Notes: generated from the letters alone by a model not told the origin. Shown: positions 1 to 11,265, numbered from the stretch's first letter. The stretch is DNA of 64,000 nt from Leptospira terpstrae serovar Hualin str. LT 11-33 = ATCC 700639 (GCF_000332495.1 NZ_AOGW02000006.1:372001-436000), one strand, 5' to 3'. Numbers and translations are program-made.

Positions 1-1523
1 TTTTTCTTCCAAATTTCGTCTTCAATCAAATCCAAAAGTTGAGCGAGTCCCTCACGAGTAACAGCGGAAACGAGTAAACTTCCATTTTTTTGGAAAGAGA
101 TATGAGTTTCTTCATCCAATCCATCGGCTTTATTAAAAACCACCATCCTTGGAATTTCATTCAATTGTAATGAATTGAGAATGGTATCCACTGCGTCCAT
201 TTGTTCCGCATAATTAGGATTTGTGGAATCAACGACATGGAGGAGGAGATCCGCATCCCCTAATTCCTCAAGAGTGGCTTTGAATGCCTGAGACAAATCG
301 GGAGGAAGGTCATGGATAAATCCTACGGTATCAGAAATAATGATTTCTCTTTCTTCAGGAAAACGAATTCGCCGAGTCGTAGGATCAAGTGTTGCAAATA
401 ATTTGTCTTCAGCAATCACTGTGGAATTTGTTAGGGCATTGAGGAGAGTGGATTTACCTGCGTTGGTATAACCGACAATTCCCACAATGGGGATTTCATT
501 TCTAGTTCGGGACTTACGATTCAGTTCTCTTCGTCGTTTTAGATCTTTAAGTTCATTTTCCAAACGTGTGATTTTTTCTTCTACTCGTCTGTTCCCAATT
601 TCCAATTTGGTTTCTCCAGGACCTCTCCCTCCAATTCCTCCTGTTAGGCGACTCATATTGTCATCCAATTCAGAAAGTCTATTTTTAAGGTATTTAAGTT
701 GGGCAAGTTCCACTTGGAGTTTTCCATCTCTCGATTTTGCATTTTTGGAAAATATATCTAAGATAAGTTGGGTCCGATCGATGATTTTTAAATCACTAGC
801 ATCGGAAATTTTTTTTGCCTGAGATGGTGTCAGTTCCAAATCAAAAATCAAATGTTCAATGTCTTTATGAACAGAGGTTAAGATGATCTCTTGTAATTTC
901 CCTTTTCCGACAACGGTTTTGGGATCGGGATCTCTTTTTTGAACATAGGTATCTACCACATGGATTCCAGCTGTGCGACAGAGTTCTTTGAGTTCTGCCA
1001 TGGAATGGTCGGGGGAACGTTTCATCTTCCGCACATCATAAACACCGACAAGGAATGCTCGATTTTCTTTTTGTGATTCCTTTAGGTTCGAAGTTTTTTT
1101 GGTGAATTCAGATTCTAATGCTTCTACTTGTTCTGAGTATCCATACTTCAATTGGCCTGGATATTGTTTGGGAGAAAGGATCCAAGGTTCTTTCGCATCA
1201 GGATCAGGATTGATAAAGGCTGAAAAAAAGAATTTAGGAATTCCATCAGAACCAACACAAGCCGCAGTGATGGAATCAAAACGGTTGAGGACAAGGTCCA
1301 TTAGGTCTTCTTGGTTTAACGGGTGTTCTTTGAGATGTGTGTGAAAGAGACGGAGACCTCGGAGTCTAGAATGGGCCACACGGTATCGGTCCAAATGAGG
1401 AATTTCGATGGAGTGGTCGTTTCCCACAATCAGATGGGTGACATAACCGGAACGTTCGATCAGAAGTCCCACCTGCCTACCGATTTCTACAGAAATCTCA
1501 CCTACGAGCCGTGCAAGGTCCAT
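1..1523 (-). CDS. hflX: GTPase HflX, 3' end cut by the window edge
   Basis: Ribosome-associated GTPase of the HflX family; characterised members split or rescue stalled 70S ribosomes. Reading the minus strand from an ATG at 1523 gives an open frame to the window edge. In order it shows an N-terminal HflX domain of about 200 residues, the glycine-rich segment [11 protein letters not shown], a basic helix, and a G domain with Walker [16 protein letters not shown] (G3) and NKAD (G4). The roughly 508 residues seen are longer than E. coli HflX (about 430) because of an N-terminal extension typical of some lineages. A GAGAGG lies 15-20 bases upstream of the start. The C-terminus is outside the window. 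The gene is divergent from the HEAT lipoprotein at 1649. Family assignment is firm; the exact start is less sure. Confidence 0.93.
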   Translation of the reverse strand, partial: MDLARLVGEISVEIGRQVGLLIERSGYVTHLIVGNDHSIEIPHLDRYRVAHSRLRGLRLFHTHLKEHPLNQEDLMDLVLNRFDSITAACVGSDGIPKFFFSAFINPDPDAKEPWILSPKQYPGQLKYGYSEQVEALESEFTKKTSNLKESQKENRAFLVGVYDVRKMKRSPDHSMAELKELCRTAGIHVVDTYVQKRDPDPKTVVGKGKLQEIILTSVHKDIEHLIFDLELTPSQAKKISDASDLKIIDRTQLILDIFSKNAKSRDGKLQVELAQLKYLKNRLSELDDNMSRLTGGIGGRGPGETKLEIGNRRVEEKITRLENELKDLKRRRELNRKSRTRNEIPIVGIVGYTNAGKSTLLNALTNSTVIAEDKLFATLDPTTRRIRFPEEREIIISDTVGFIHDLPPDLSQAFKATLEELGDADLLLHVVDSTNPNYAEQMDAVDTILNSLQLNEIPRMVVFNKADGLDEETHISFQKNGSLLVSAVTREGLAQLLDLIEDEIWKK

Positions 1524-1648
1524 AGATATGATAGAATCCTCTCTAAGACGCCTTTCGGAGAGAGATTTTAACTTTTTTAGCTGGTTTGGCTTGAGACCAG
1601 CTAGATTGCCGCTAATTTTACTTATAGTAAGTATCCGATATTCAAAGT

Positions 1649-3547
1649 ATGGAAGTAGGCTATCAGATGATTCAAAAGGGTCAAGACATAATTTGGAAGA
1701 GCAGTTTATGGGTGGTCCTTGTTTTATTGATAAGTTGTTCCACATCAAAACCATACCAATTAACAGACGTTTCACCAAAGTATAAAGAATACCAAGGAAG
1801 TGATTTAGATCCTCATAAATCAAAAGATGTTATCATCCCTGTAACGAACAATCGTAAGTACGATGAGTTTATCCAAGAGGCACACAAGGCCATTGCTCTA
1901 TTAGAATTTGGTGAGAACGTTGCTCTCCGTGCTGATAGCAAAAAGACAGTTGGAGAACCAGTTGAAAAAGAGATGCAAGCAGCCGCTTATTTAGAAGAAG
2001 ACCTCCCAACATTGATTGCGAAACTTCCTGGTCTTATTCAAACCAACGAAGATTTGATTGAAAGTACGCCGAATGATTTTGATGGCCCAGCCATTGGCCG
2101 AGTGAGTAATGAATTAGGTAATATTCTAGAGGCTTTAAAACAGAATAGTCCCAAGGCAATTGGAATTCAGAATGCAATCCGTCATTTACGATCAGATTCA
2201 GGAAACTACAACCAAGGAAAAGATACTCTAGAGAAGGAAACAAAACCAGTAGTTGAAGATCCTATCATCATAACAAATGAAAAGGAAGCTGCGAAAAAAC
2301 TGGAAAAAGTGATTTCGAAAAAAGAAGATAACAGTTCTAAAATTTCAATCAAACGTCTAAATCGCAAAACAAAAGTTACCGGAAAAGCAAAAGTCTCTGA
2401 ACAAATTAATGAGTTAGTAAAAAAAGAAGAAGAAGACGTTCTTTCTGAAGAAGAAAAAAAAGACAGAGAGTATACAGAACAAATTCGAAATGGATTGGTT
2501 CAGGTATTTCAATGGGAATACTATCGCAATCCCAAGAACTTAGAAAGAATTCTAGCCACGCATCCCATACCCCGTGTTCGATCTGCAGCAGCACTCGCAC
2601 TAGGTCGCCTAAAAGCTGGTCGAGTGAGTTTACAAACTGCTATTGATAAAGATGGATACCAAGTAAGGCCTGCGGCTTACAAAGCTCTGTCTGATCTTGG
2701 AGACAAACGTTCTCTTTCTTATTTCATCGCTGGAACCAAAGCCGAAGATCCCGAAGTAATCGCTGTCAGTTACGAAGGACTAGGCAAAACAAAAGATCCA
2801 GCTGGTAGGGAAATGATACTCACTACAGGTCTTGCATCTGAATATGTAGTGATTGTTTCTGGATCCCTCCGAGGACTCGCCCATCATAAATTAGATGCTG
2901 ATGTAGAAGTGTTTGATAAATTTCTAAAATCAAATGAACAAGAAATCAAAGAAGCCGCTCTCGAAGCACTTGCCATTCATGGAAGTAGAGAAAGTTTACG
3001 GATTTTAGAACGAGTTGTGGCTGAAGAACCAAATCTTGCTCTAATGGCCGTGGATGAAATAAGCAAAAATCACTCGCTCTCGGCGACTTTTGCTCTCATC
3101 CGATTGAATGAATCCCAAACTGACGAAAAAATAAACAAACGCATTGGTGAATCTTTACTCCGACGCAAAGCCTTTGGAAAATATGCAATCATTCTGATAG
3201 AGGATGATTATCTGAGATCAGAACCTAACGAACGTTCGAGACCAGTATCTTATATCAAAAATAAGGAAATTGGTCTTATCCTTTCTGAAACGAAAAAGGA
3301 ATTTGCAGTTCGGATTGGCGAAGATATTTTAACAGATAAATACATCCAAGTGAAAATGGAATCCACTCTTCCAGGAGCACGCGGTGCCTTTGTGACTGGT
3401 TGGGTATTTTATCCAAAACTGGATATCATTGAAGTAAAACAATTAGGAAGTGATGGGAAATCAGGGAAGTACTCTAATCTAAAAAAAGGAAAACATAATA
3501 ATCTCTTCGATCCGATTGAAGAAATCAAAGTTCCTAGAAAGGATTAA
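1649..3547 (+). CDS. HEAT-repeat lipoprotein
   Basis: Predicted lipoprotein of 632 residues. A hydrophobic stretch ends in the lipobox LISC, with the lipidated Cys at residue 30. A second ATG at 1667 gives a more usual signal length and has AGTAGG just upstream, so either start is possible. A charged, Glu/Lys-rich central region (about residues 190-280) is followed by HEAT-type alpha-helical repeats from about 290 to 500 (for example [13 protein letters not shown]), a protein-interaction scaffold. The last 100 residues look like an SH3-like beta segment ending in a Lys-rich tail. No catalytic motif is visible. It is probably anchored in the inner or outer membrane and holds a partner. The 3' end overlaps the convergent receiver gene by 14 bases. 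Specific function unknown. Confidence 0.8.
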   Translation: MEVGYQMIQKGQDIIWKSSLWVVLVLLISCSTSKPYQLTDVSPKYKEYQGSDLDPHKSKDVIIPVTNNRKYDEFIQEAHKAIALLEFGENVALRADSKKTVGEPVEKEMQAAAYLEEDLPTLIAKLPGLIQTNEDLIESTPNDFDGPAIGRVSNELGNILEALKQNSPKAIGIQNAIRHLRSDSGNYNQGKDTLEKETKPVVEDPIIITNEKEAAKKLEKVISKKEDNSSKISIKRLNRKTKVTGKAKVSEQINELVKKEEEDVLSEEEKKDREYTEQIRNGLVQVFQWEYYRNPKNLERILATHPIPRVRSAAALALGRLKAGRVSLQTAIDKDGYQVRPAAYKALSDLGDKRSLSYFIAGTKAEDPEVIAVSYEGLGKTKDPAGREMILTTGLASEYVVIVSGSLRGLAHHKLDADVEVFDKFLKSNEQEIKEAALEALAIHGSRESLRILERVVAEEPNLALMAVDEISKNHSLSATFALIRLNESQTDEKINKRIGESLLRRKAFGKYAIILIEDDYLRSEPNERSRPVSYIKNKEIGLILSETKKEFAVRIGEDILTDKYIQVKMESTLPGARGAFVTGWVFYPKLDIIEVKQLGSDGKSGKYSNLKKGKHNNLFDPIEEIKVPRKD

Positions 3548-3935
3548 TTTTTCCTTTGGTAAGGGCGGTGGGAACCCATTCCACCGTTCCTTGTTTGAGA
3601 GGCACTTTAGGAATCATCCAATGAATGCCACAAAACCAAGTTAAAAAGTAAGAAGAAAAAGGCATCACACCGATTACATCAAATCCAGTCGAGGCGATAA
3701 CAAGAGTTCCTTTGTAACCGGATTTGTAGATTTTACGCATCATCCAAAGTCCAGAGGTTTGTGTTTCCATAGTCACATCAGAAACTATCATATCGTAATT
3801 TGGATTTTTAGTAAATAGAATCAGGCCTTCTTTAGCATCCACTGCTCTGTCCGAGTGGATATTTAGAGAATCAAAATATGATTTTAAATTGTTCGCATAA
3901 CGATCATTATCATCAACAATTAAAACTCGTTTCAT
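3534..3935 (-). CDS. Single-domain response regulator (receiver) with unusual C-terminal half
   Basis: A 133-residue protein made almost only of a CheY-like receiver domain. The acidic pair Asp8-Asp9, the phospho-acceptor Asp53 (in IVSDVTM), a Thr in ASTGFD and a Lys in IPKVP are all present, so phosphorylation is plausible. The segment between the Thr and the Lys is atypically aromatic and hydrophobic ([12 protein letters not shown]), unlike the usual beta5-alpha5 region, and there is no output domain. The start overlaps the stop of the ABC exporter gene by four bases (ATGA), so it is the last gene of a translationally coupled three-gene operon. The cognate kinase is not in the window. It could act by protein-protein contact, as CheY or Spo0F do; that is inference. 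Confidence 0.8.
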   Translation of the reverse strand: MKRVLIVDDNDRYANNLKSYFDSLNIHSDRAVDAKEGLILFTKNPNYDMIVSDVTMETQTSGLWMMRKIYKSGYKGTLVIASTGFDVIGVMPFSSYFLTWFCGIHWMIPKVPLKQGTVEWVPTALTKGKINPF

Positions 3936-5827
3936 ATCTGAATCTCCGCATCGGCAAATTGACTATCGTATAATTTTTTATAAATTCCATTTTCGGCCAA
4001 AAGGGAATCGTGATCCCCTTGTTCTTTGATTTCACCCTCTTCAATGACAACAATGTTCTTCACTCGGCGAACAGTAGAAAGACGATGGGCAATAATAAAA
4101 GTAGTTCTATTCTTAAAGAGTCGCTCCAAAGCGCGACTGACCAAACGTTCTGATTCGGCATCTAGAGCACTGGTTGCTTCATCCAATATCATGATTTCTG
4201 CATTTCGTAACAAGGCTCGAGCAATGACTAGACGTTGTCTTTGTCCCCCACTAAGGTCGAGTCCACGAACCCCAATGACAGTATCATATCCATTTTCCAT
4301 TTTGGTAATGAAGTCATGGGCATTTGCAAGACGAGCTGCACGAACGATTTCCTTTCGAGAAGCTGCACCCGTCCCATAAGCTATGTTATCTGCAATGGTT
4401 CCGTGAAAGAGAAAAATTTCCTGAGTCACAATTCCGATTTTTTTACGAAGTGAGTTGAGTGAATAATTTCGAATATCCTCACCATCGATTCGAATTTTCC
4501 CAGCTGTCGGATCAAAAAATCGGGGAATTAAATCCATAAGAGTGGATTTACCGGATCCACTAGTTCCGACAAATGCATAGGTTTCCCCGAGTTTGATATC
4601 CAAGTTGATTCCTTTTAAAACTTCCTGGTTTGTTCCTGGATAGGAAAAATGGATGTCGTCAAATTGGATTCCTTTCTCAATTTTTTCGAGAACAGTTTCA
4701 TCGCCATGTTCCACCACTTCAGAATCGCGATCAATGATTTCGAAAATACGTTTCCCTGCGGAATTGGCTTGGGTGATTTTTCCAACCATTTGTGAAAGTT
4801 GAGTGAGAGGACGTAATAAAAATAACAAGGTAAGGAGGAAGGCCATAAACTCACCTTGAGTGAATTTACCGGAATAAATGAATTTTGCTCCCATGGCAAA
4901 GTATCCGAGAACTACGATGGAAGAAGTTAATTCTACAAGGCTTGGTGCCATTTGTAAATAGAACTGGCCTTTAAATGTACGACGGTAGACCTTATAGTTG
5001 ATATTATCAAATTTTTTTAGATCTTGAGTCTCTTGACGGAAGGTTCTGATGACCTTAATCCCTGAAATGAATTCTTGGATATGGCTATTTAAGTCGGCGA
5101 TTTTTTCTTGGAACCTGGCAGTTGAGGAAGAAATTTTTCGCGTAAAGAGTGTTACAGGCAAAATCACAACGGGAATTGTAAGACATGCTAATACCAATAA
5201 TTCTGAATTTAGATAAATAAGAATCATTAGATGCGTTAAAACATAAAAAAAGTTGATCACCGCATCACGCAGGTTACTCGAAATAACGGCCGCCACAATT
5301 TCCGCATCGTTTATGACACGGCTCATGATAAGACCAGTTTTTTCTTTATAAAAATATGTCAGCGGGAGTCTTTGAACTTTTTGAAATAACTCTTGGCGAA
5401 TGTCCCTGACCGCTTTATAACCTGCAGTGGCAATACAAAAGACAGATAAAAGATAAGTTCCTAATTTTAAAAGGTATAACGGAAAAACAGCTACGCAAAC
5501 TGCCCAGACCACTTCCTTAGGTTCCATATCCGCTGTGAACTCATTGATTTGGAGTTTTGCTGAGATAATAACACGTTTGATTCTTTCCAGACCATCCAAA
5601 CTATCCGCACCTAGTAATACTTCTTGGACTAAGATAGTTTTTTCTGGCAAGGTCAAATCCAAATGAAAACGATTGTTTTTATCTCCACCTAACGAATCAA
5701 AAAGTGGAATCAGTGCTGTAAGAGAAATACCATTCAGGACGGCTGTCAAAAGTGCAAATACCAAACCCAGAACAAAACGTTCGCGGTAACGCACAGAATA
5801 GGAAAGTAATCTTAAAAAATATTTCAT
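3932..5827 (-). CDS. ABC exporter, MsbA-like (fused membrane and ATPase domains)
   Basis: Half-size ABC exporter of 631 residues that would work as a homodimer in the inner membrane. The N-terminal 330 residues hold the six-helix transmembrane domain. The ATPase domain follows, with Walker [11 protein letters not shown] near residue 422, the signature LSGGQRQRL near 525, Walker [12 protein letters not shown] and the switch His in IIAHRLSTV. The family exports lipid A core (MsbA), other lipids or drugs; Leptospira makes LPS, so lipid flipping is a reasonable guess, but substrate cannot be read from sequence. An insert of about 60 residues lies between the first two helices (residues 45-110). 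It overlaps the upstream amidotransferase and the downstream receiver gene by four bases each, indicating a single operon. Confidence 0.88.
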   Translation of the reverse strand: MKYFLRLLSYSVRYRERFVLGLVFALLTAVLNGISLTALIPLFDSLGGDKNNRFHLDLTLPEKTILVQEVLLGADSLDGLERIKRVIISAKLQINEFTADMEPKEVVWAVCVAVFPLYLLKLGTYLLSVFCIATAGYKAVRDIRQELFQKVQRLPLTYFYKEKTGLIMSRVINDAEIVAAVISSNLRDAVINFFYVLTHLMILIYLNSELLVLACLTIPVVILPVTLFTRKISSSTARFQEKIADLNSHIQEFISGIKVIRTFRQETQDLKKFDNINYKVYRRTFKGQFYLQMAPSLVELTSSIVVLGYFAMGAKFIYSGKFTQGEFMAFLLTLLFLLRPLTQLSQMVGKITQANSAGKRIFEIIDRDSEVVEHGDETVLEKIEKGIQFDDIHFSYPGTNQEVLKGINLDIKLGETYAFVGTSGSGKSTLMDLIPRFFDPTAGKIRIDGEDIRNYSLNSLRKKIGIVTQEIFLFHGTIADNIAYGTGAASRKEIVRAARLANAHDFITKMENGYDTVIGVRGLDLSGGQRQRLVIARALLRNAEIMILDEATSALDAESERLVSRALERLFKNRTTFIIAHRLSTVRRVKNIVVIEEGEIKEQGDHDSLLAENGIYKKLYDSQFADAEIQI

Positions 5828-6393
5828 TGGATCACTTCCTCATAGAAGTTGCGGAGTAAGGTTTCCCCATGTTCAGTGAGGATGGACTCGGGATGGAACT
5901 GAACCCCAAAGACCTGATTCCATTTTCTATGACGAATTCCCATTATGACTCCATCTTTTGTTTCGGCTGTCACTTCCAATTCACTCGGAAAGGAAACTTT
6001 CGATACCGACCAGGAGTGGTAACGGTTTGCTAAAAAGCCATTGGGAATGTTTTTAAAGATACCTTCGCCATTGTGAAAGATTTCAGAAGGCCTTCCATGA
6101 AACACATCTGGAGTTTGTTCCAAAGTGGCTCCAAACATTTCTCCGATGGCTTGGTGGCCAAGGCAAATTCCAAGGATTGGCATTGTCTCATACATTGAGT
6201 TTAAATGAGACATGAGTTTTCCTGAAGTTTTGGGAAGACCGGGTCCTGGAGACAAAACCACAGCCTTGTAGTTTTTTTGTAAATCCAGAGGTAAATCTTC
6301 ATCATGCCGCATGACAGTCGTTGGTATGATTTGGTTCAGGTATTGGTACAGAATATAGGTGAATGAGTCGTAGTTGTCGATGAGAAGAAACAT
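5824..6393 (-). CDS. pabA: Class I glutamine amidotransferase, PabA/TrpG type
   Basis: Glutaminase subunit that supplies ammonia to a chorismate-utilising enzyme (aminodeoxychorismate or anthranilate synthase). It opens with [11 protein letters not shown] and carries the oxyanion strand LSPGPG, the nucleophile Cys in GICLGHQ and the His/Glu pair in VQFHPES. I start at the ATG at 6393; an upstream TTG at 6408 would add five residues not typical of the family, and neither start has a good ribosome site. A second paralogue lies beside trpE at 30.6 kb, so this copy is more likely PabA for folate synthesis, though no PabB is in the window. It is the first gene of an operon with an ABC exporter and a receiver protein, an unusual partnership. 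Confidence 0.8.
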   Translation of the reverse strand: MFLLIDNYDSFTYILYQYLNQIIPTTVMRHDEDLPLDLQKNYKAVVLSPGPGLPKTSGKLMSHLNSMYETMPILGICLGHQAIGEMFGATLEQTPDVFHGRPSEIFHNGEGIFKNIPNGFLANRYHSWSVSKVSFPSELEVTAETKDGVIMGIRHRKWNQVFGVQFHPESILTEHGETLLRNFYEEVIQ

Positions 6394-6449
6394 ACTAGGA
6401 GAGGACAAGTGGAGTCAACATTTGATTCCACCTGTCCTTTATCCAATCT

Positions 6450-7616
6450 TTACGCGTTAGGAGTTTCGATCCCAACTCCGTCATTGAGAAATTTGGAAAT
6501 GATCACACGTTGGATTTGAGAAGTACCTTCGTAGATTTGGAAAATTTTTGCATCTCGCATTAATTTTTCTACAGGGTATTCTTCGTTGAATCCGTAACCA
6601 CCAAAGATCTGAACTGCATCTGTTGTGACACGCATTGCCATATCAGCACAAAATACTTTTGCAATAGATGCTTGGTATGTGTTTCTGTAACCGCTATCGA
6701 TAAGCCAAGCGGATTGCCAACAGAGTAGTCTTCCTGCTTCAATGTCGCGAGCCATTTCAGCGATCATAAAGCTAACACCTTGGTTAACGGAAATAGGTTT
6801 TCCGAACGCATTACGTGTGTTTGCATAACGAATGGAATGATCAAGTGCTGCACGAGCCACACCGACTGCTCCAATCGCAACGGCAGGGCGAGTTTTATCA
6901 AAAGCACCCATTGCAATTTTGAATCCGTCCCCTTCTTTACCGATCATGTTTTCTTTTGGAACTTTTACATCTTCGAAGGTAACACCGCGAGTGTCAGAAC
7001 AACGTTGTCCCATATTTTTTTCTTTTTTACCGATGATGATTCCAGGAGATTTTGCATCTACGATGAATCCGGTCATACCTTTGTGACCAGCATTGGGATC
7101 TGTTTTAGCTAAAACAAAAAACCAGTCGGCATGACCTGCGTTTGTAATCCACATTTTGGATCCGTTGATAATATATTCGTCACCCACTCGTTTTGCTACT
7201 GTGCGAATTCCCGCAACATCTGATCCTGCACCTGGCTCAGTGACTGCGTATGCTGCGAGAGTGAAGGTTTCCGACATTGGTTGGATGAATTTTTTCATGA
7301 CATAGTCATCAGCACCTAACAAAACAGGCGCTAATGCAAGATTGTTTGCGAGGATAGCAGTTGCCATTCCTGAACAACCATAAAACAACTCTTCAGAAGC
7401 AATGAGTTCGTCCAAAACACCGAGGCCTGCCCCACCGTATTCCACTGGGATGTGCATATTCATAAGGCCTACGTCAAAAGCTTTCTTTAATATTTCTTTC
7501 GGATATTCACCTGTGTGGTCATGGTGTTCCGCCTTGGGAATCATTTCATTTTTGGCGAAATCTCTCGCTAAATCGCGGAGGGCTTTTTGTTCATCGGTGA
7601 TGGAAAAGTCGATCAT
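6450..7616 (-). CDS. Acyl-CoA dehydrogenase
   Basis: FAD-dependent acyl-CoA dehydrogenase of 388 residues, the usual family length, catalysing the first oxidation step of fatty-acid or branched-chain acyl-CoA breakdown. Both family signatures are visible: [17 protein letters not shown] in the middle domain and a C-terminal FGGYGF...YEGTSQIQR stretch. The Glu of YEGTSQ (about residue 363) matches the catalytic base of medium- and short-chain members. Chain-length preference cannot be judged. It stands alone, 41 bases downstream of no obvious partner, with the amidotransferase operon following in the same direction. Leptospira lives on fatty acids, so a beta-oxidation role is expected. Confidence 0.93.
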   Translation of the reverse strand: MIDFSITDEQKALRDLARDFAKNEMIPKAEHHDHTGEYPKEILKKAFDVGLMNMHIPVEYGGAGLGVLDELIASEELFYGCSGMATAILANNLALAPVLLGADDYVMKKFIQPMSETFTLAAYAVTEPGAGSDVAGIRTVAKRVGDEYIINGSKMWITNAGHADWFFVLAKTDPNAGHKGMTGFIVDAKSPGIIIGKKEKNMGQRCSDTRGVTFEDVKVPKENMIGKEGDGFKIAMGAFDKTRPAVAIGAVGVARAALDHSIRYANTRNAFGKPISVNQGVSFMIAEMARDIEAGRLLCWQSAWLIDSGYRNTYQASIAKVFCADMAMRVTTDAVQIFGGYGFNEEYPVEKLMRDAKIFQIYEGTSQIQRVIISKFLNDGVGIETPNA

Positions 7617-7739
7617 GGTATGCCTTATTGATGTTTTTTTACAGTACTTTGGAATTTTCTCTCTGAGTCAAGAAACTAGGGCGACTTAAATCTGTTGAAA
7701 AATCTTTTGAATCCAAAATCCTAGCCTTGGGAGAAAACA

Positions 7740-8483
7740 ATGTCAGGACACTCGAAATGGGCGACGATTCGAAGAAAAAAGGGAGCCATTGACGCCAAAA
7801 GAGGCGCCATCTTTACAAGGATTGCCAAAGAAATTTCCGTAGCAGCAAAAGATGGTGGTGGAGACCAAGAAGGAAATCCAAGACTTCGCCTAGCGGTTAC
7901 AAAAGCAAAAGCTGCCAACATGCCAAAGGACAATATCGAACGTGCCATCAAAAAGGGAACCGGTGGTTTGGAAGGGATGGTCTACGAAGAGTGCCTGTAT
8001 GAATGTTACGCACCTGGTGGCGTTGCCATTATGGTTGATGTCCTCACTGATAAAAAATCTCGTACCACTCCTGAAATTAAAAGTATTCTAACTAAATTGG
8101 GAGGGTCGCTAGCCAACGCAGGTGCCGTTTCTCGTCTTTTTGAACGAAAAGGACAATTGACTCTAAAAGCAGATCAAATTTCAGAGGAAGCTCTATTTGA
8201 TTTAGCACTGAGCGCCGGTGCCGAAGACATCCAAGTCAATGATGGGATGTATGTTGTTCTTACAACGCCTGCAGAATACGAAGCAGTCCAATCAGCTCTT
8301 TCCACGAAAGGATTGAATATGGAAGAATCGGAAATCAAATACATTCCGATGACCACTGTGGAAGTGAACGATAAAGAAACCGCAGAAAAAGTAATGAAGT
8401 TAATTGAAAACTTGGAAGCCAATGATGATGTGCAAGGTGTGAGTTCCAACTTTGAGTTAGGTGATGGAGTCGAGTTAGATTAA
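7740..8483 (+). CDS. yebC: YebC/PmpR-family protein
   Basis: YebC/TACO1 family protein of 247 residues, the standard length. The hallmark N-terminus [21 protein letters not shown] is followed by the family's FTRIAKEI stretch, with a complete three-domain fold. Members have been described as DNA-binding regulators (PmpR) and, more recently, as translation factors that help ribosomes through difficult motifs such as proline stretches. In many bacteria yebC sits beside ruvC; here it does not, so context gives no hint. The start has GGGAG eight to twelve bases upstream (CTTGGGAGAAAACA). It is followed by two imperfect hairpins shared with the convergent membrane-protein gene. Confidence 0.95.
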   Translation: MSGHSKWATIRRKKGAIDAKRGAIFTRIAKEISVAAKDGGGDQEGNPRLRLAVTKAKAANMPKDNIERAIKKGTGGLEGMVYEECLYECYAPGGVAIMVDVLTDKKSRTTPEIKSILTKLGGSLANAGAVSRLFERKGQLTLKADQISEEALFDLALSAGAEDIQVNDGMYVVLTTPAEYEAVQSALSTKGLNMEESEIKYIPMTTVEVNDKETAEKVMKLIENLEANDDVQGVSSNFELGDGVELD

Positions 8484-8497
8484 AAATTTTCTCCCGA

Positions 8498-8529
8498 AGA
8501 CAGGGACGATTGATTATGTCGCCCTGTCT
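8498..8529. terminator. Hairpin between convergent yebC and glsB-like genes
   Basis: AGACAGGG (8498-8505) pairs with CCCTGTCT (8522-8529), extended by CGA/TCG with one bulged A. No T-run follows, so an intrinsic terminator is only tentative. A second imperfect hairpin (GGTTCCTTAG with CTAAGAACC, about 8540-8577) follows before the end of the opposing gene. Confidence 0.35.
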
Positions 8530-8587
8530 GCATCTGATTTGGTTCCTTAGGTTTGCGAAGTAACCACTAAGAACCGAAACCAATGGT

Positions 8588-8833
8588 TTATCTTTTTTTG
8601 ATCAACCCTGCGATGAAGATAAGCAAAATGGATCCTGCCACTGCCACTAGAAGTTCTGCAATTAGGCCGTAAGAGCGAAAACCCAAAAGACCGAATACAA
8701 TTCCTCCCAAAAAGGAACCAACCACACCAATTACCAAATTGGCAATCAGTCCAAATCCCCTTCCACGTAAAATACGGCCGGCAAGCCAACCTGCTGCAAG
8801 ACCAATGAGTAAAAACCAAATAAAACTAATCAT
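8588..8833 (-). CDS. GlsB/YeaQ/YmgE-family small membrane protein
   Basis: An 81-residue integral membrane protein with three hydrophobic helices, rich in Gly, ending in the basic tail LIKKR. The pattern GLAAGWLAGRI near the N-terminus, then a Gly-rich second helix with GSFLGGIVFG, is characteristic of the transglycosylase-associated (GlsB/YeaQ/YmgE) family, which is often linked to general or envelope stress. No enzymatic function is established despite the family name. It sits alone between convergent yebC and the divergent EAL-like gene. Confidence 0.85.
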   Translation of the reverse strand: MISFIWFLLIGLAAGWLAGRILRGRGFGLIANLVIGVVGSFLGGIVFGLLGFRSYGLIAELLVAVAGSILLIFIAGLIKKR

Positions 8834-8921
8834 AAGTTACTATCCTTGTTGCCTTTTCTTTTGAATTCTCATAAATTTACAACAAGTCGTTTGAGAATCA
8901 AATCATATACGAAGGCTACAT

Positions 8922-10271
8922 TTGAAAAATCAACTTTTAACAGGTCCCTATTACTTTGGTATGAAGGACTTAGATGTGTTCAAAAAACATTTTATCCAAG
9001 AGAACCAAGGGAAACCTCTCTTTCTCATTCGGTTTGAAAATATCAGCGGTATTGAACTGACTGATTTTTTAGATCTACTTCGTACAGAATTTTATGCCTG
9101 TTTGGATTTGGAAGATATCTGTTTTGGATTCCATTATATAGAAAAACAAAATATATTGATCATGGGAATTTCCCCTCTCTTTGAGTGGGACATTGAAAGA
9201 TTTCCCAATATCGAAAATGCCGTTGGTAAATTTCAACAACAATGTTTACAAAACAAAACAGCATCCTTTCATTTTGGAGTCTCAAGAACCCAATCCAATT
9301 TTATTTCTGATAGCGATGAAATTTATAACGAACTTTATAAATCTTCAGAAAAAAACCTAAACGATAACTTGGTTCGTTGGAGTTGGACTTATTATAATAA
9401 AGCCAACACTTATATTTCTGGCTCAGTTCATGAAGCCATGATCCAACCGACGGTAATCTTCAATCCAAAAGATAAAACTTATGCAGTGAAAGGTGGGGAA
9501 GTTTTTTTGGGTGGTGGCGCTTACATTGGATATAAAGATTTAATCAACGATATCCCTGCTGACCAAGACTTAAATCGAATCGAACTTTTGATTTTAGAAA
9601 AGTTGATCGTTGCTTGTGAAGGAGCCCCGGGACTTTTAAAATTCAATATTTCTCCTCAATCTTTGATTGATACTTTTTCTCATGTCGATCGAGTCGATCG
9701 CTTGAAAAAACTAATTCAAAATAAGGATCTTCTTCCAGAAAACGTACGCTTTGAGTTAGTAGAAAAACCATACGACGATTCGCATTATCCATTAAAAGAC
9801 GTATGCCATGCTTTTTATTCTCATGGAATGAGTTTTGCCGCAGATGACTTTGGTGTCAAAAGCCAGTCGCACCAAATTGTTTTGGATCTTGGAATAATGA
9901 TCAAAGAATTCAAACTAGACCCGATTAGTTTTAAATTTAAAATTGAAGAAGACCAGATTAAATTTTTAGACAATCTAGCTTTTATTGATTATTGCAAACG
10001 TCTTGCTGATAACAGGGAGGCCGTAATCACAGCGGAAGCCGTTGAGGATTATGATACTTTACGTTTCTTAATGGAACACCAAATCTATCAGTTCCAAGCA
10101 AACATTCTTTTTGGTAAAATGACAATCTCTGATTACAAAAGGGATTTTGAACTTCTCCATTCCATACATGAAGATGTTGTGAAAGAAGTATTGACAGATA
10201 AAATTTTATCAGAAAAACAAAAGAAAGTCGGGAATTTGTTTCGAGTTGCTTCGGAAGAGGGTTTGATTTAA
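8922..10271 (+). CDS. EAL-like (cyclic-di-GMP phosphodiesterase family) protein with altered EAL signature
   Basis: A 449-residue cytoplasmic protein. Residues about 1-170 form an unrecognised N-terminal region; about 175-430 resemble an EAL domain. Conserved positions can be matched: FNISPQSL (Asn), FELVEK (Glu), AADDFG (the Asp pair), FKLDPISF (Lys), AEAVED (Glu) and the final Gln segment. The signature itself reads GGEVFLG instead of the usual GFEALVR: the Glu is kept, the following Ala-Leu and the Arg are not. It may be a weak or inactive enzyme, or a c-di-GMP receptor. The start is a TTG with AAGG seven bases upstream; an ATG at 8961 is an alternative. The gene is eight bases from the pseudo-receiver gene downstream. 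Confidence 0.75.
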   Translation: MKNQLLTGPYYFGMKDLDVFKKHFIQENQGKPLFLIRFENISGIELTDFLDLLRTEFYACLDLEDICFGFHYIEKQNILIMGISPLFEWDIERFPNIENAVGKFQQQCLQNKTASFHFGVSRTQSNFISDSDEIYNELYKSSEKNLNDNLVRWSWTYYNKANTYISGSVHEAMIQPTVIFNPKDKTYAVKGGEVFLGGGAYIGYKDLINDIPADQDLNRIELLILEKLIVACEGAPGLLKFNISPQSLIDTFSHVDRVDRLKKLIQNKDLLPENVRFELVEKPYDDSHYPLKDVCHAFYSHGMSFAADDFGVKSQSHQIVLDLGIMIKEFKLDPISFKFKIEEDQIKFLDNLAFIDYCKRLADNREAVITAEAVEDYDTLRFLMEHQIYQFQANILFGKMTISDYKRDFELLHSIHEDVVKEVLTDKILSEKQKKVGNLFRVASEEGLI

Positions 10272-10278
10272 AAAACAT

Positions 10279-11235
10279 ATGCATTTCATTATGGCGATTG
10301 AAAACGATCTGAATTCTGCACAGGCTTTGGAAAACATCTTCCTTGGTTTACGCCAACGAGTAGTCGTAACAAAATTTTCGCAAACTGTACAGGAGTATGT
10401 TAAATCCTCTAACCCCGATATCATTCTTATGGGGATAACTTTTAAAGATAAAAAAGAATTGGAATTTGTTTTGGAACTTCGACGCGACGTAATCACCCAT
10501 AACATTCCCATCATGGCAATGATACCGAAAGAGGACGCCAATTTTGTAGCAAATCTAAAGGCCCTTGGTTTTACAGATTATATGGTAAAACCTCTGATCA
10601 AACAGCCACTACTAGATAGAATTCATTCTCATATTGAAGAATATAAATTTAGTGAGTCTTCTAAAACAAGAGATAATATGTCTTTTGTCGTTGTAGACCG
10701 TGGCCATGGACGAGTTCTCTTTCAATGCCGTGCCAATCTCAAACGATATGTTTTTCCTGAATTCAAAAAAATCTTTACGCCCAATTTTCTTAAATCAATT
10801 CAAGCGGAACGTATTTGTTTTGATGTTCGTGTTGTTCCAGAATTAGGAAAAGATGAAGTAGAAGTATTTGAACGTGTAATGAAACTTTTTTCCAATCATG
10901 AAAAAGTTGTATTCATAGCTGGTCGTCATATGGGTGCTTTTATTGAGCATGCCACTGATGATGAAAAGATGTTAGTTTTTATGGCTCCAAACGAATTCGA
11001 TGAATACGTAAAAATGGAAGAGCAGAAAATTGAAGAACAAAGGAAAAAAGAAAAAAAAGAAAAATTTGTAAAGGAAACAGGCAAAGAACCTCCGCCTGCA
11101 CCGACTCTTTTAAGCCAAGTCAAAATAGAAATTCCTCTTAATCCTCCGATTGTTCCAGAAAATTTAAATTCTTCTGCAGAATCGACAGATTCACAACCTA
11201 ATTCTGATTCAGCGAATCCCCCTTCCCAATCATAA
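10279..11235 (+). CDS. Pseudo-receiver protein with second alpha/beta domain and Pro/Ser tail
   Basis: A 318-residue protein. Residues 1-125 fit the receiver fold: strand MHFIMAIEN, strand PDIILMGIT, IPIMAMIP and the Lys of MVKPL. The phospho-acceptor position, expected after IIL, is Met-Gly instead of Asp, and the acidic pair is weak (EN), so it should not be phosphorylated. Residues about 135-245 form a second alpha/beta domain (ICFDVRVVPEL... VVFIAGRHMGAFIEH) that somewhat resembles STAS anti-anti-sigma proteins; I am unsure of that. The tail is a Lys/Glu-rich helix followed by a low-complexity Pro/Asn/Ser end. It lies eight bases after the EAL-like gene and 30 before an enoyl-CoA hydratase, so the three are probably cotranscribed. 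Confidence 0.65.
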   Translation: MHFIMAIENDLNSAQALENIFLGLRQRVVVTKFSQTVQEYVKSSNPDIILMGITFKDKKELEFVLELRRDVITHNIPIMAMIPKEDANFVANLKALGFTDYMVKPLIKQPLLDRIHSHIEEYKFSESSKTRDNMSFVVVDRGHGRVLFQCRANLKRYVFPEFKKIFTPNFLKSIQAERICFDVRVVPELGKDEVEVFERVMKLFSNHEKVVFIAGRHMGAFIEHATDDEKMLVFMAPNEFDEYVKMEEQKIEEQRKKEKKEKFVKETGKEPPPAPTLLSQVKIEIPLNPPIVPENLNSSAESTDSQPNSDSANPPSQS

Positions 11236-11265
11236 TTTTATAAAAAAAAACGAAAGAAGTAAACA

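Noticed and set aside
487..822. A 111-residue plus-strand frame
   Set aside because: It lies wholly inside hflX on the other strand, has Ser/Phe-rich antisense composition and no ribosome site.
4026..4379. A 117-residue plus-strand frame
   Set aside because: It is the antisense of the conserved ATPase core of the ABC exporter, including its signature motif.
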